A stretch of 64,000 nucleotides of DNA from Actinoplanes regularis (GCF_900188005.1 NZ_FZNR01000010.1:186001-250000), one strand, 5' to 3'. Shown: positions 18,362 through 26,898, counted from the stretch's first letter. Made by a program: numbers and translations. Notes: generated by a model not told the origin, from the sequence alone.

Positions 18362-18438
18362 GCGAGCTTGCGAGCGAATCGGTTAGCTCAGTTGTTGGCT
18401 CATGTCGGTGCCGGAGCGAAGCGGAGGTGGCGGCATGA
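18358..18438 (+). repeat. Gene-joining micro-ORF repeat, copy A (81 nt, 26 codons)
   Basis: This element runs from the ATGA that overlaps the stop of the NtaA-like gene to the ATGA that contains the start of the next gene. It reads as an uninterrupted 26-codon ORF beginning MSELASESVSSVVG and ending RSEAEVAA. Its last part supplies GGAGG, 7 bases before the next ATG. Copy B at 58786-58866 is 74/81 identical, and a 39-nt short copy lies at 47334-47372. The mature role is probably translational coupling rather than a peptide product. Confidence 0.85.
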
Positions 18439-19361
18439 GCCTGCCGATTCAACTGGCCGTCGCGGTCGGCGGGCTGGGGCTGATCTCCCTCGGCGACGCC
18501 GAGGCGGTCGCCGCGGCGGCCGAGGCGGCCGGGGTCGCCGCGATCCGGCTCGCCGACCGTTCGGCGCACGGTCCCGTCCTCGACCCGACCGTGGTCGCGG
18601 CGTACCTGGCCGGGCGGCACGGCGCCATCGGCTACGTGCCGGTGCTGCCGACCACCGGCAACGCCCCGTACAACGCGGCGCGGCGGCTGCTGTCGCTGGA
18701 CCGGGCCACCGGTGGCCGGACCGGCGTCGCGCTGCGGCCCGGCCACGGTGACGAGGTCAGCGAGCGGAACGTCCCGGATCCGGGCGCCACCGATCCGGTA
18801 CGCCGCTGGACCGAGTACGCCCGGGTGCTGGCCCGGCTCTGGGACTCGTTCCCCCGCGCCGCCCTGATCGGCGACCAGAGGTCCGGTGTGGTCGCCGACG
18901 ACACCCTGATCGACCCGATCCACCACGAGGGAACGTTCTACCGGGTCGCCGGCCCCCTCGACGGGCCGTCCTCGGCGCAGGGCCGGCCGGTCGTCGTCGC
19001 CGACCTGGACGCGGTCGGCGTGACCGCGGCCGCCACCGTGGCCGACGTCGTCGTGGCCGACCTGGACCGGGCCGGCGGGGCGGACACCGCCCTGACCCGG
19101 GCGCTGGGCCTCGCCGGTCGCGACCGCCGCGAGGTGGCGCTGCTCGGCCGGGTCAGGGTGACCCGGGCGGACGCGACCGGCGAACTCGCCGCCCGCCTGC
19201 GCGACGCGGCGGACGAACATCTGCTCGACGGCATCGAACTGCTCCCGGAGGGCGGCGCCGCCGACATCGTCGCCGTGCTGCGGGCGCTGCCGCCCCGGCC
19301 GCTGGCCCCTACCCTGCGCAGCGCCCTCGGCCTGCGTGGGCAACTGGTGACGCCGGCATGA
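18435..19361 (+). CDS. Luciferase-like (LLM) flavin-dependent oxidoreductase
   Basis: A 308-residue protein starting at the ATG at the end of repeat copy A (MSLPIQLAVAVGG). The fold is of the LLM type: AIRLADRSAHGPVLDPTVVAAYLAGRHGAIGYVPVLPTTGNAPYNAARRLLSLDR is an abbreviated version of the barrel seen in its neighbours. The protein is shorter than SsuD and NtaA and lacks their C-terminal loop, so it is a distinct subgroup. A role in C-S or C-N bond oxidation is inferred only from the operon. Confidence 0.75.
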   Translation: MSLPIQLAVAVGGLGLISLGDAEAVAAAAEAAGVAAIRLADRSAHGPVLDPTVVAAYLAGRHGAIGYVPVLPTTGNAPYNAARRLLSLDRATGGRTGVALRPGHGDEVSERNVPDPGATDPVRRWTEYARVLARLWDSFPRAALIGDQRSGVVADDTLIDPIHHEGTFYRVAGPLDGPSSAQGRPVVVADLDAVGVTAAATVADVVVADLDRAGGADTALTRALGLAGRDRREVALLGRVRVTRADATGELAARLRDAADEHLLDGIELLPEGGAADIVAVLRALPPRPLAPTLRSALGLRGQLVTPA

Positions 19362-19413
19362 CCGGCGCCGCCGAGCAGTGCTCCCCCACCCCGATACGGA
19401 CGGAGGCCCGCGG

Positions 19414-20613
19414 ATGACGGCCGAACTGATCGAGACGACCTGGACCGTCGAGGGCATCCGGGCCGGCGCCGAGCCCGTCCTGCGCCGGCTCGCCGACGGC
19501 GCCCGTGATCGCGAGCTGACCCGCGCCTACGCGCACCGGGAGGTTCGGGCGCTCGCCGAGCAGCGGATCACCCTGCTCGGCATCGCCCGGGCCGACGGCG
19601 GCGCGGGTGGCACCGTGCGCGACGTCGCGGACCTGGTCATCGAGATCGCCCGGGCCGACTCCAACGTGGCACAGGCCCTGCGCAGCAGCTTCCTGACCGC
19701 CAATCAGGTGGCGACCCGGCCCGGCCTGCCGCACCGCGCGGTCACCCTGGCCCGGCTGCGCGCCGGCGACCTGTTCGCCGGCACCGCCAACGAGCGCGGC
19801 GGCGGCGCCGGCGGATCGGTGCACACCACGCTGCGGCGCGACGGCGACGGCTACGTCGTCGACGGCGAGAAGTACTACTCGACCGGCGGTCTCTACGCCT
19901 CCTGGTTCACCGGCACGGCCACCGGCGAGGACGGGCGGGTGTACGGCTTCACCGTCCCGGTCGACCGCGACGGCGTGCAGCGGCTCGACGACTTCGACGC
20001 GATCGGCCAGCGGCTCACCGCCAGCGGCACCACCCGCCTGACCGGCGTGCGGGTGACCGGCGACGAGGTGGTGGCCCGGGACGGCGGGCCGGCGGACAAC
20101 CCGTGGCTCGGCTCGTTCGCCCAGCTCTACCTGGCCGCGGTGGAGGCCGGGATCGCCGCCTCGGCGCTCGACGACGCGCTCTGGTTCGCGCGCGAGCGGG
20201 CCCGGCCGATCAAGCACAGCACGGCGGCGACGAGCGTCGAGGATCCGTACGTCCGGCACACCGTGGGCGAGATCGCGGCCCGTGCCCATGCGGCCCGTGC
20301 GGTGGTGCTGCTCGCGGCGGAGGCGCTCACCGGCGTACGGGAACACTCCGGTGACCGGGCACGGGCCGCCGCCGCGGCCGCCGCGGTGACCGTCGCGCAG
20401 ACCGGCGTGATCGCCGTGGAGTCCGCGCTGCGCGCCGCCGAACTGCTGTTCGACGTGGGCGGCGGGTCCGCCACGAACCGTGACCTCGCCTTCGACCGGC
20501 ACTGGCGCAACGCCCGGACGGTCGCCAACCACAACCCCCGGCAGTGGAAGGCGGCCGTCGCCGGGGCCTTCCACCTGACCGGCGAGGAACCGCCCACCAC
20601 CGGGCTCTTCTGA
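19414..20613 (+). CDS. DszC/SfnB-like flavin monooxygenase (acyl-CoA dehydrogenase fold)
   Basis: The 399-residue protein begins MTAELIETTW at 19414, with GGAGG 7 bases upstream; the ATG-like start 36 bases earlier has no ribosome site. It carries the DszC-type VDGEKYYSTGGLYASW segment, the SGTTRLTGVRV strand and the C-terminal FDRHWRNARTVANHNP motif. It is the fourth acyl-CoA dehydrogenase-fold enzyme of the island and is likely a reduced-flavin-dependent oxygenase acting with the luciferase-like enzymes beside it. Confidence 0.85.
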   Translation: MTAELIETTWTVEGIRAGAEPVLRRLADGARDRELTRAYAHREVRALAEQRITLLGIARADGGAGGTVRDVADLVIEIARADSNVAQALRSSFLTANQVATRPGLPHRAVTLARLRAGDLFAGTANERGGGAGGSVHTTLRRDGDGYVVDGEKYYSTGGLYASWFTGTATGEDGRVYGFTVPVDRDGVQRLDDFDAIGQRLTASGTTRLTGVRVTGDEVVARDGGPADNPWLGSFAQLYLAAVEAGIAASALDDALWFARERARPIKHSTAATSVEDPYVRHTVGEIAARAHAARAVVLLAAEALTGVREHSGDRARAAAAAAAVTVAQTGVIAVESALRAAELLFDVGGGSATNRDLAFDRHWRNARTVANHNPRQWKAAVAGAFHLTGEEPPTTGLF

Positions 20614-20624
20614 GAGGAACCGAC

Positions 20625-21593
20625 ATGACCGACCGCTACGACCACCTCGAATACCGCCGCACCGGGGACTCCGGGCTGAAGCTGCCGGCGTTCTCGCTCG
20701 GGCTGTGGCAGAAGTTCGGCACCGACTACCCCTACGACAACCAGCGCGACATCGTGCTGCACGCGTTCGACCTGGGCATCACCCACTTCGACAACGCCGA
20801 CCGGTACGGCCCGCCGCACCGCGCGGCGCAGAAGTTCTTCGGCGAGGTGCTGCGCCGCGACCTGGCCGCGCACCGCGACGAGCTGATCCTGTCCACCAAG
20901 GCCGGCAACCCGATCGGCAGGAGCCCCTACCTGACCGGCGGCTCGCGCAAGTCGCTGCTCGCCTCGCTCGACCACAGCCTGCGCGACCTGGGCACCGACT
21001 ACGTCGACATCTTCTACCACCACCGGGCCGACCCGGAGACGCCACTGGAGGAGTCGGTCGGCGCACTGGTCAGCGCGGTGCGGCAGGGCAAGGCGCTGTA
21101 CGTCGGCGTCTCCAACTACGACCCCGAGCGGGCGCACCAGGCGGCCGTGCTGCTGCGCGCGGCCGGGGTGCCGCTCCTCGTCCACCAGCCCCGATACTCG
21201 ATCTTCGATCGGACACCGGAGACGAACGGGCTGCTCGACCTCGCCGACGACGACGGGTTCGGCCTGGTCGTCTACTCCCCGCTGGCGCAGGGCCTGCTCA
21301 CCGAGAAGTACCTGACCGGCATCCCGGCCGGCGCCCGCGCGCTCAACAGCGCGTTCCTGTCACCGGACGCCATCGACGACACCTACCGGGAGCGGGCTCG
21401 GGTACTGAACAAGATCGCGACGGAGCGGGGCCAGTCGCTCGCCCAGCTCGCCCTGCAATGGGTGCTACGGCAGTCACGGGTCACCTCCGCGATCCTCGGC
21501 GCCAGCTCACCCGCCCAGCTCGACCACAATGTCCGGGCGCTCGACTTCCCGCCGCTGACCGCGGACGAGCTCGCGCTGATCGACGGCGTCTGA
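20625..21593 (+). CDS. Aldo/keto reductase
   Basis: A 322-residue NADPH-dependent aldo/keto reductase of the YghZ-like group. The catalytic set is visible: D56 and Y61 in FDNADRYG, K92 in STKAG, and His in DIFYHHRAD; NADPH-binding residues follow in the C-terminal ASSPAQLDHNVRAL. GAGAGG precedes the ATG at 20625. In this operon it could reduce the aldehyde released when a sulfonate is cleaved. That role is inference. Confidence 0.88.
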   Translation: MTDRYDHLEYRRTGDSGLKLPAFSLGLWQKFGTDYPYDNQRDIVLHAFDLGITHFDNADRYGPPHRAAQKFFGEVLRRDLAAHRDELILSTKAGNPIGRSPYLTGGSRKSLLASLDHSLRDLGTDYVDIFYHHRADPETPLEESVGALVSAVRQGKALYVGVSNYDPERAHQAAVLLRAAGVPLLVHQPRYSIFDRTPETNGLLDLADDDGFGLVVYSPLAQGLLTEKYLTGIPAGARALNSAFLSPDAIDDTYRERARVLNKIATERGQSLAQLALQWVLRQSRVTSAILGASSPAQLDHNVRALDFPPLTADELALIDGV

Positions 21594-21595
21594 CG

Positions 21596-22636
21596 GTGGG
21601 CACGAGGATCGGGGCCGGTCTCGCCGACGGCCGGCCCTTCCGGCTCGGCTTCCTCCTGCACCTCGACGGGGATCTGCCCCCGGCCGACGCGTACCAGCAG
21701 GCGGTCGAACTGTTCCAGGCCGCCGAGGCGCTCGGCTACGACTCCGGCTGGGTGATCCAGCGGCACTTCCGGCAGGGCCGCGAGCACGTGTCGGCGCCGC
21801 TGGTGCTGCTCGCGGCGATCGCCCGGCACACCCGGCGGATCCGGCTCGGCACCGGCGTGCTCGTGCTCCCGCTGGAGGATCCGCTCAAGGTCGCCGAGGA
21901 CGCGGCCACCGTGGACGCGCTCAGCGGTGGACGCCTCGAACTGGGAGTCGGGTCCGGGCCGTTCCCCGGCGCATGGGAGGCGTTCGGCCGCGACCTCGGG
22001 GAACGGCACCGGCTCTACGACGCCGCGGTGGCACGGCTGCACGACGTCCTCGACGGGGTGGCGCTCAACGGTCTGGGCGAGGTGCTGCATCCGCCCGGAT
22101 CCGGCGTACGGCAGCGGTTGTGGCAGGCGACCACCAGCGACCCGGAACTGGCCCGCGACGCCGCGGTGGCGGCCGGCAAAGCCGGTGACGGTCTGCAACT
22201 GTCCCGGGCGACCGCGTGGCGCTCCGCCTCCCCGGCGGACGCGCAGTCCCAGCAGGCGTCCTGGATCGACGCCTACCGGGCGGCCGCCACCCGGGAGCCT
22301 CGGGTACAGGTGTCCCGGGCGGTGTATCCGCACCCCGACCCGGCCGAGGCGGTCCGGCTGGTCACGCCGGGCGTCCGGCGGTGGCAGAGCTGGCTGTCGT
22401 CGAAACGGGAGGTGGCCGGGCTCAGCGTCGAGGAGTACCTGACGGCCGACCACGCGTTGCTCGGCCCGCCGTCCCGGCTGGCGGGCGAGCTCGCGACCGA
22501 CCCGGCGCTGCGTTTCGTGACCGATCTGCTGATCAGCTTCGTGCCGGGCGTTCCCTCGTTCGCCGAGCATCTGCGGCTGCTCGAGACCACGGCGCGTGAC
22601 CTGGCGCCCGTGCTCGGCTGGCGGCCCGCGGCCTGA
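21596..22636 (+). CDS. Luciferase-like (LLM) flavin-dependent oxidoreductase
   Basis: About 346 residues from a GTG 2 bases after the aldo/keto reductase stop. The LLM barrel is clear: FRLGFLLHLDGD at the N-terminus, SGWVIQRHF, RHTRRIRLGTGVLVLPLEDPLKVAEDAATVDALSGGRLELGVGSG around residues 75-120, and GDGLQLSR. It belongs to the putative FMN-dependent group with a substrate not readable from sequence. It is the last gene of the rightward sulfur operon. The long ORF from 20705 that contains it is an antiphase artefact upstream of this start. Confidence 0.8.
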   Translation: MGTRIGAGLADGRPFRLGFLLHLDGDLPPADAYQQAVELFQAAEALGYDSGWVIQRHFRQGREHVSAPLVLLAAIARHTRRIRLGTGVLVLPLEDPLKVAEDAATVDALSGGRLELGVGSGPFPGAWEAFGRDLGERHRLYDAAVARLHDVLDGVALNGLGEVLHPPGSGVRQRLWQATTSDPELARDAAVAAGKAGDGLQLSRATAWRSASPADAQSQQASWIDAYRAAATREPRVQVSRAVYPHPDPAEAVRLVTPGVRRWQSWLSSKREVAGLSVEEYLTADHALLGPPSRLAGELATDPALRFVTDLLISFVPGVPSFAEHLRLLETTARDLAPVLGWRPAA

Positions 22637-22690
22637 CCTGGCCCTTCGCGTGTGGGTCGCACTCCCGCCACTACCAACGTATCGCGGGGA

Positions 22691-22713
22691 GGGGGTCTTG
22701 CGGCAAGGCCCCC
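22691..22713 (+). promoter_or_regulatory. Rifamycin-associated element (RAE)-like inverted repeat
   Basis: GGGGTCTTGCGGCAAGGCCCC (from 22692) is a GC-rich inverted repeat with CTTG-CGG-CAAG at its core flanked by G5 and C5. It closely matches the RAE described upstream of rifampicin-inactivating genes in actinomycetes. It lies 57 bases before the start of a rifampicin monooxygenase homologue, which is the expected place. Confidence 0.75.
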
Positions 22714-22769
22714 TCCGCGTCGCAGAATCGTCGGCCGGAGCACGAACCTACGAACGAGTTGGGGGGTTC

Positions 22770-24194
22770 ATGTTCGACGTGATCATTGCCGGGGGCGGGC
22801 CGACCGGTTTGCTGCTCGCCTGCGAGCTGCGGCTGCACGGGGTACGGGTGGTGGTCCTGGAGCGGGACGCCGAGCCGACGAAGATCGTCCGTTCGCTCGG
22901 CCTGCACGCGCGCAGCATCGAGCTGATGGACCAGCGCGGCCTGCTGGAGCGGTTCCTCGCACACGGGAAGAAGTTCCAGATCGGCGGCTACTTCGCCGGC
23001 ATCACCAAGCCGTGGCCGGAGCGGTTGGACAGCGCGCACGGCTACGTTCTCGGCATCCCGCAGCCGATCACCGACCGGCTGCTCAGTGAGCGCGCCACCG
23101 AACTCGGCGCCGAGATCAGGCGCGGCAGCGAGGTGGCCGGGCTGAGCCAGGACCCGGACGGCGTCACCGTGGAACTCACCGGCGGGACGCGGCTGACGGC
23201 GCGCTACCTCGTCGGCTGCGACGGTGGCCGCAGCACGGTGCGCAAGCTGCTCGGCGTCGCCTTCCCCGGCGAGCCCAGCAGGATCGAGACGCTGCTGGGG
23301 GTGATGGAGCTGACCGCACCGGCCGAGGAGGTGGCCGCCGTGATGGCCGAGGTCCGCAGGACGCAGCTCCGGTTCGGCGCCGGGCCGCTCGGGGACGGGA
23401 CGTACCGCGTCGTCGTCCCGGCGGCGGGGGTGAATGAGGACCGTTCCGTGCAGCCGACCCTGGAGGAGTTCCGGCGGCAGCTGCGGGCCACGGCCGGCAC
23501 CGACTTCGGCGCGCACTCGCCGCGCTGGCTGTCCCGCTTCGGGGACGCCACCCGGCTGGCCGAGAGCTACCGGTCCGGCCGGGTCCTGCTGGCCGGGGAC
23601 GCGGCACACGTCCATCCGCCGCTGGGTGGTCAGGGGCTCAACCTGGGGCTGCAGGACGCGTACAACCTGGGCTGGAAGCTCGCCGCCGAGGTGGCCGGGT
23701 GGGCGCCGGACGGTCTGCTCGACAGCTATCAGGCCGAGCGGCATCCGGTCGCCGCCGGGGTGCTGGACAACACCCGGGCGCAGGCGGTGGTGATGTCGCT
23801 GGAGGCGGGGCCGCAGGCGGTGCGCCGGCTGCTGGCGGAGCTGATGGAGTTCGAGGAGGTGAACCGGTATCTGATCGAGAAGATCACGGCGCTCGGGGTG
23901 CACTACGACTTCGGGGAAGGGCATGAGCTGCTGGGGCGGCGGCTGCGGGACGTGCGGTTGAAGCGCGGGCGCCTCTACGAGTTGATGCGCGCCGGCCGTG
24001 GCCTGTTGCTCGATCAGACCGGCCGGCTGTCGGCGGAGGGCTGGGCCGACCGGGTCGATCACGTGGTCGACGTCAGCGAGGAGTTGGACGTGCCCGCCGT
24101 CCTGCTGCGTCCGGACGGGCACGTGGCCTGGGCCGGGGACGATCAGGAGGAACTGGTCACGCACCTGCCGCGCTGGTTCGGCGCCGCCGCCTGA
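22770..24194 (+). CDS. rox: Rifampicin monooxygenase (Rox) homologue
   Basis: The 474-residue FAD monooxygenase has the GGGPTG dinucleotide motif at residues 8-13, the DG motif at D151-G152 (VGCDGGRSTVR) and the second FAD motif GDAAH at 276-280 followed by PPLGGQGLN. Recalled features of the Nocardia Rox protein are matched across the length, including GLHARSIE-MDQRGLLERFLAHG, VRRTQLRFGA and the C-terminal VLLRPDGHVAW. Rox hydroxylates and linearises rifampicin, giving resistance. The RAE upstream strengthens the call. GGGGGG is the ribosome site before the ATG. Confidence 0.87.
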   Translation: MFDVIIAGGGPTGLLLACELRLHGVRVVVLERDAEPTKIVRSLGLHARSIELMDQRGLLERFLAHGKKFQIGGYFAGITKPWPERLDSAHGYVLGIPQPITDRLLSERATELGAEIRRGSEVAGLSQDPDGVTVELTGGTRLTARYLVGCDGGRSTVRKLLGVAFPGEPSRIETLLGVMELTAPAEEVAAVMAEVRRTQLRFGAGPLGDGTYRVVVPAAGVNEDRSVQPTLEEFRRQLRATAGTDFGAHSPRWLSRFGDATRLAESYRSGRVLLAGDAAHVHPPLGGQGLNLGLQDAYNLGWKLAAEVAGWAPDGLLDSYQAERHPVAAGVLDNTRAQAVVMSLEAGPQAVRRLLAELMEFEEVNRYLIEKITALGVHYDFGEGHELLGRRLRDVRLKRGRLYELMRAGRGLLLDQTGRLSAEGWADRVDHVVDVSEELDVPAVLLRPDGHVAWAGDDQEELVTHLPRWFGAAA

Positions 24195-24207
24195 ACCCGC
24201 GCGGGCC

Positions 24208-24900
24208 TCAGCGGCGGCTTCGCCACGGCACGAGCGACGGGACTCGCTTCTCGTACGCCGGATAATCGGTCCCGAAACGGGATCGGAGATCCCGCTCCTC
24301 GAATTCGATCCCGACCATGATGTACGCGGTTCCCGCAACCGCGAAGAACAGGTGGCCGGCCGTCATCCGTGGTGTCGCCCAGAACGCGACCACCAGGCCG
24401 AGCATCATCGGATGGCGGCACCACCGGTAGAGCCAGCGTTCCTTGAATTCCGGCGGCCGGTATTCCTGCCCACGCAGGTGCCGGTACGCCTGTTTCAAAC
24501 CCACCAGATCCGCGTGGTCGACCATGAAGGTCGACCCGATCGCGAGCGCCCAGCCGGCCGCGTAAACGACCCACAGCCAGGATCCCGTCTGCCAGATCAC
24601 TCGCGGCACCGGCTGCCACCAGGCGAACAGCGCGACCATCAACAGGCTCGCGGCCAGTACGAACGTGCCGCGTTCCGCCGGTTGCGGAATCAGCCGGGTC
24701 AGTCGGCGTTTGAATCCGGCACGAGCCATCACCGAATGCTGCACCGCGAACGCGAGCAGGAGTGCCGCGTCGATCGGCAGGGCGGCCCAGGCCGGCCGGG
24801 TCGCGGGGCCGTCGATCGGGCCGGTCAGGAAGACGATCGCCCAGACGGTGCTGGACAGGAATGCCGCGTACGCGATCACGGCGTAGCCGAAGACTTTCAT
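24208..24900 (-). CDS. mddA: Methanethiol S-methyltransferase-like membrane protein
   Basis: A 230-residue membrane protein with five to six helices. The AFAVQHSVMARAGFKR segment near residue 52, QPAERGTFVLAASL near 75, the RHPMMLGL motif near 165 and the C-terminal EERDLRSRFG-DYPAYEKRVP are those of the MddA branch of the NnrU/isoprenylcysteine methyltransferase superfamily. MddA methylates methanethiol to dimethyl sulfide. Proteins of this shape are often misnamed, so the substrate is not proven, but the sulfur island nearby fits. It is convergent with the rox homologue, 13 bases away. Confidence 0.72.
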   Translation of the reverse strand: MKVFGYAVIAYAAFLSSTVWAIVFLTGPIDGPATRPAWAALPIDAALLLAFAVQHSVMARAGFKRRLTRLIPQPAERGTFVLAASLLMVALFAWWQPVPRVIWQTGSWLWVVYAAGWALAIGSTFMVDHADLVGLKQAYRHLRGQEYRPPEFKERWLYRWCRHPMMLGLVVAFWATPRMTAGHLFFAVAGTAYIMVGIEFEERDLRSRFGTDYPAYEKRVPSLVPWRSRR

Positions 24901-24981
24901 CCCCTCATCGTCGCCACGCCGCGACCGTGGGACAGGCGGGAAAATACCTCAGTTCACGCCGCCGGCCGGGTGGACGGGCGC

Positions 24982-26007
24982 TCAGTTCGCGCCGCCGGCC
25001 GCCACGTACCAGGCGGCGATCTGCGCCCGTGAGCGGAAGTCCAGCCGCAACCGGATCCGCTCGACGTGGGCCTCCGCGGAACGTTCCGCGATGCCGAGAC
25101 GTTCGCCGATCTCCCGGTTCGTGCATCCCCGCGCGACCAGCGCCGCCACCTCGTGCTGACGCGCGGTCAGCGCCGGTGCCACGCCGCGCCGCCGGACGGG
25201 GAGGCCGAGAAACCGCCGGATCTCCCGGACCAGCGGTTCGACCTCTCCGACGTACGGCAGATGCGATCGTCCCGGGATCGCCACGAACCGCGCCCGCGGG
25301 ATGCCGTCCGCCAGCCGCCGCCCCTGCGCGATCGGCGCGGCGCGGTCCCGCTCCCGATGCACCACCAGCGTCGGCGCGGCGATCCGGCCGAGAAGATCAA
25401 GAACGTCTGTCCCGTACGCCATCAGCAGCATCGCGCAGGCGGTCTCCGCGCTCGCCGACTCCCGCTGGTAGCGGGTGAACGCCGCCCGCGTCCCGGCGTC
25501 CGCGTCCGGCGCGAAGAGGTCGGCGAGCAGGTCGGAGGCGAGCCCCCAGTGCTGCCGCACCAGCCCCAGCACATGGCGCTGGATCTCCGGCGCGGCGACG
25601 GCCGGGCCATGCGGCCAGCCGCCGTAGAGCACCAGCCGCGACACCGTCTCCGGGTGGCGACCGGCCCAGGCCGCCGCGACCGCGGCACCGCTGGAGACGC
25701 CCATCAGATCGAAACGGCCGGCACCGGTCGTGGCGAGCACCGCCCGCAGCGCGTCGAGCTCACGGTCCATCGTGTACGGCTCCGGCGTCGCGCGTCCGGA
25801 GAGCCCACAGCCCGGTTTGTCGTACCGGATCAGCCGGCGGCCGTCGGCGAGCGTCTCGTAGAACGCCCGCTCGGCGGGGAGCGCCCAGCTCAGATCGAGA
25901 TGACTGAGCCAGCCGGAAACGTAGACGAGTAGTGGCCCGGACCCGGCCGTCGCGTACGCGATCGTGGCGCCGGCCGGTGAGACGGTCGTCGCGATGCGCT
26001 GGCCCAT
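24982..26007 (-). CDS. Alpha/beta hydrolase fused to a LuxR-type DNA-binding domain
   Basis: About 341 residues. Residues 10-270 are an alpha/beta hydrolase with nucleophile Ser105 in GVSSG, an acid in HRERDRAAP and His in GRSHLPY. Residues 285-340 are a LuxR/GerE helix-turn-helix (LTARQHEVAALVARGCTNREIGERLGIA). The enzyme domain may act as ligand sensor for a transcription factor, or as an active hydrolase. I chose the ATG at 26007 over the one at 26070, because the extra residues fall in a degraded gene upstream. No clear ribosome site precedes either. Confidence 0.82.
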   Translation of the reverse strand: MGQRIATTVSPAGATIAYATAGSGPLLVYVSGWLSHLDLSWALPAERAFYETLADGRRLIRYDKPGCGLSGRATPEPYTMDRELDALRAVLATTGAGRFDLMGVSSGAAVAAAWAGRHPETVSRLVLYGGWPHGPAVAAPEIQRHVLGLVRQHWGLASDLLADLFAPDADAGTRAAFTRYQRESASAETACAMLLMAYGTDVLDLLGRIAAPTLVVHRERDRAAPIAQGRRLADGIPRARFVAIPGRSHLPYVGEVEPLVREIRRFLGLPVRRRGVAPALTARQHEVAALVARGCTNREIGERLGIAERSAEAHVERIRLRLDFRSRAQIAAWYVAAGGAN

Positions 26008-26042
26008 CGCCACATTGTGCGTCAACCCGCTCCGACCGGGCA

Positions 26043-26310
26043 TCATCTGCCCGGCAGCCGCCAGCTCCACTGCCAGGGCCGGCGGAACCGCCGCCCGTGA
26101 TGCGCGAGCTCGTCATAGGGGAACTCGGCCACCCGCTCACACGCGTCGGCGAAGACGGCCTCGTACCCGGCACGGCCAAAAGGTGATCGGCGCGGTCCGA
26201 TGTTCCACCGGGCTCGGCTCGGTGAAGCCGTTTTCCCAGCGAAAGTCCGACCAGGTCACGGCGCCGGTATCGGCGGAAGAACGACACCGTTCCCGGGACT
26301 CGGCCGAAGG
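26043..26310 (-). pseudogene. Frameshifted remnant of an unidentified gene
   Basis: Two adjoining leftward frames look coding but cannot be joined without a frameshift near 26180. The upstream one reads like DFRWENGFTEPSPVEHRT; the downstream one reads FADACERVAEFPYDELA, then RRPWQWSWRLPGR and a stop at 26043-26045. The Trp/Phe/Tyr-rich texture is protein-like and unlike the surrounding non-coding frames. I do not recognise the family. This segment fills most of the 361-base gap before 26369. Confidence 0.4.
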
Positions 26311-26368
26311 GGCTGAGGTGCCTTGGTGGAGGTCGCGTGGACACGACCCGGTGCGGAAGGATGCGCGG

Positions 26369-26812
26369 GTGAGTAGGTACATCGAGTTCTTTGCCGCTCC
26401 CAGTGACGCGGCCGCGGCTGCCGTCCGAAACAGGGGCGCCGCCGAGAGGTATGCGGTTGTGGACGCCAGTGACATCTACTTCTGTGCCGATGACGCGGTG
26501 ATCGCTTGGCGGAACCTGTTGGCCGGGCGCGCCGGTCCCTTGGTGTCCGGGCAGGACGACCCGCACATGGTGGCGGACTTCGTCAACGACGGCAGCGCGG
26601 TGTTCGCCCTGCCGGACGAGCTCGTCGTCGATCTGATCAAGGCGTCGCCCGTCCGGTTGCGTGAGGTTGCCGAGGTGTGGGTTCCAGCGGTGGTGGCGGA
26701 TGGCACGGAGATCGATGTGGAGACCGCGGTGGTCCTCATGTCGGGGATCGCTGAGCTGGCACGGGTCGCGGCGGGCACGGAGAACCGCCTCTACTGCTGG
26801 GTGGCCCGCTGA
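26369..26812 (+). CDS. Small protein of unknown function
   Basis: A 147-residue protein from a GTG (MSRYIEFFAAPSD) with AAGGA about 7 bases upstream. It is acidic, has no signal peptide or membrane segment, and is likely cytoplasmic and helical. No known motif was recognised. The longer in-frame ORF starting at 25964 runs through the degraded region and is unlikely. It stands alone between the hydrolase-LuxR gene and the TetR locus. Confidence 0.65.
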   Translation: MSRYIEFFAAPSDAAAAAVRNRGAAERYAVVDASDIYFCADDAVIAWRNLLAGRAGPLVSGQDDPHMVADFVNDGSAVFALPDELVVDLIKASPVRLREVAEVWVPAVVADGTEIDVETAVVLMSGIAELARVAAGTENRLYCWVAR

Positions 26813-26898
26813 CCGCTCCCGGGCCGGCTGCCCTCATCGACGGCCTCTGCTCCGCGTCCCGCCGGGCCTCGGATCCGGCCGGTCGGGTATCCCGCGGA

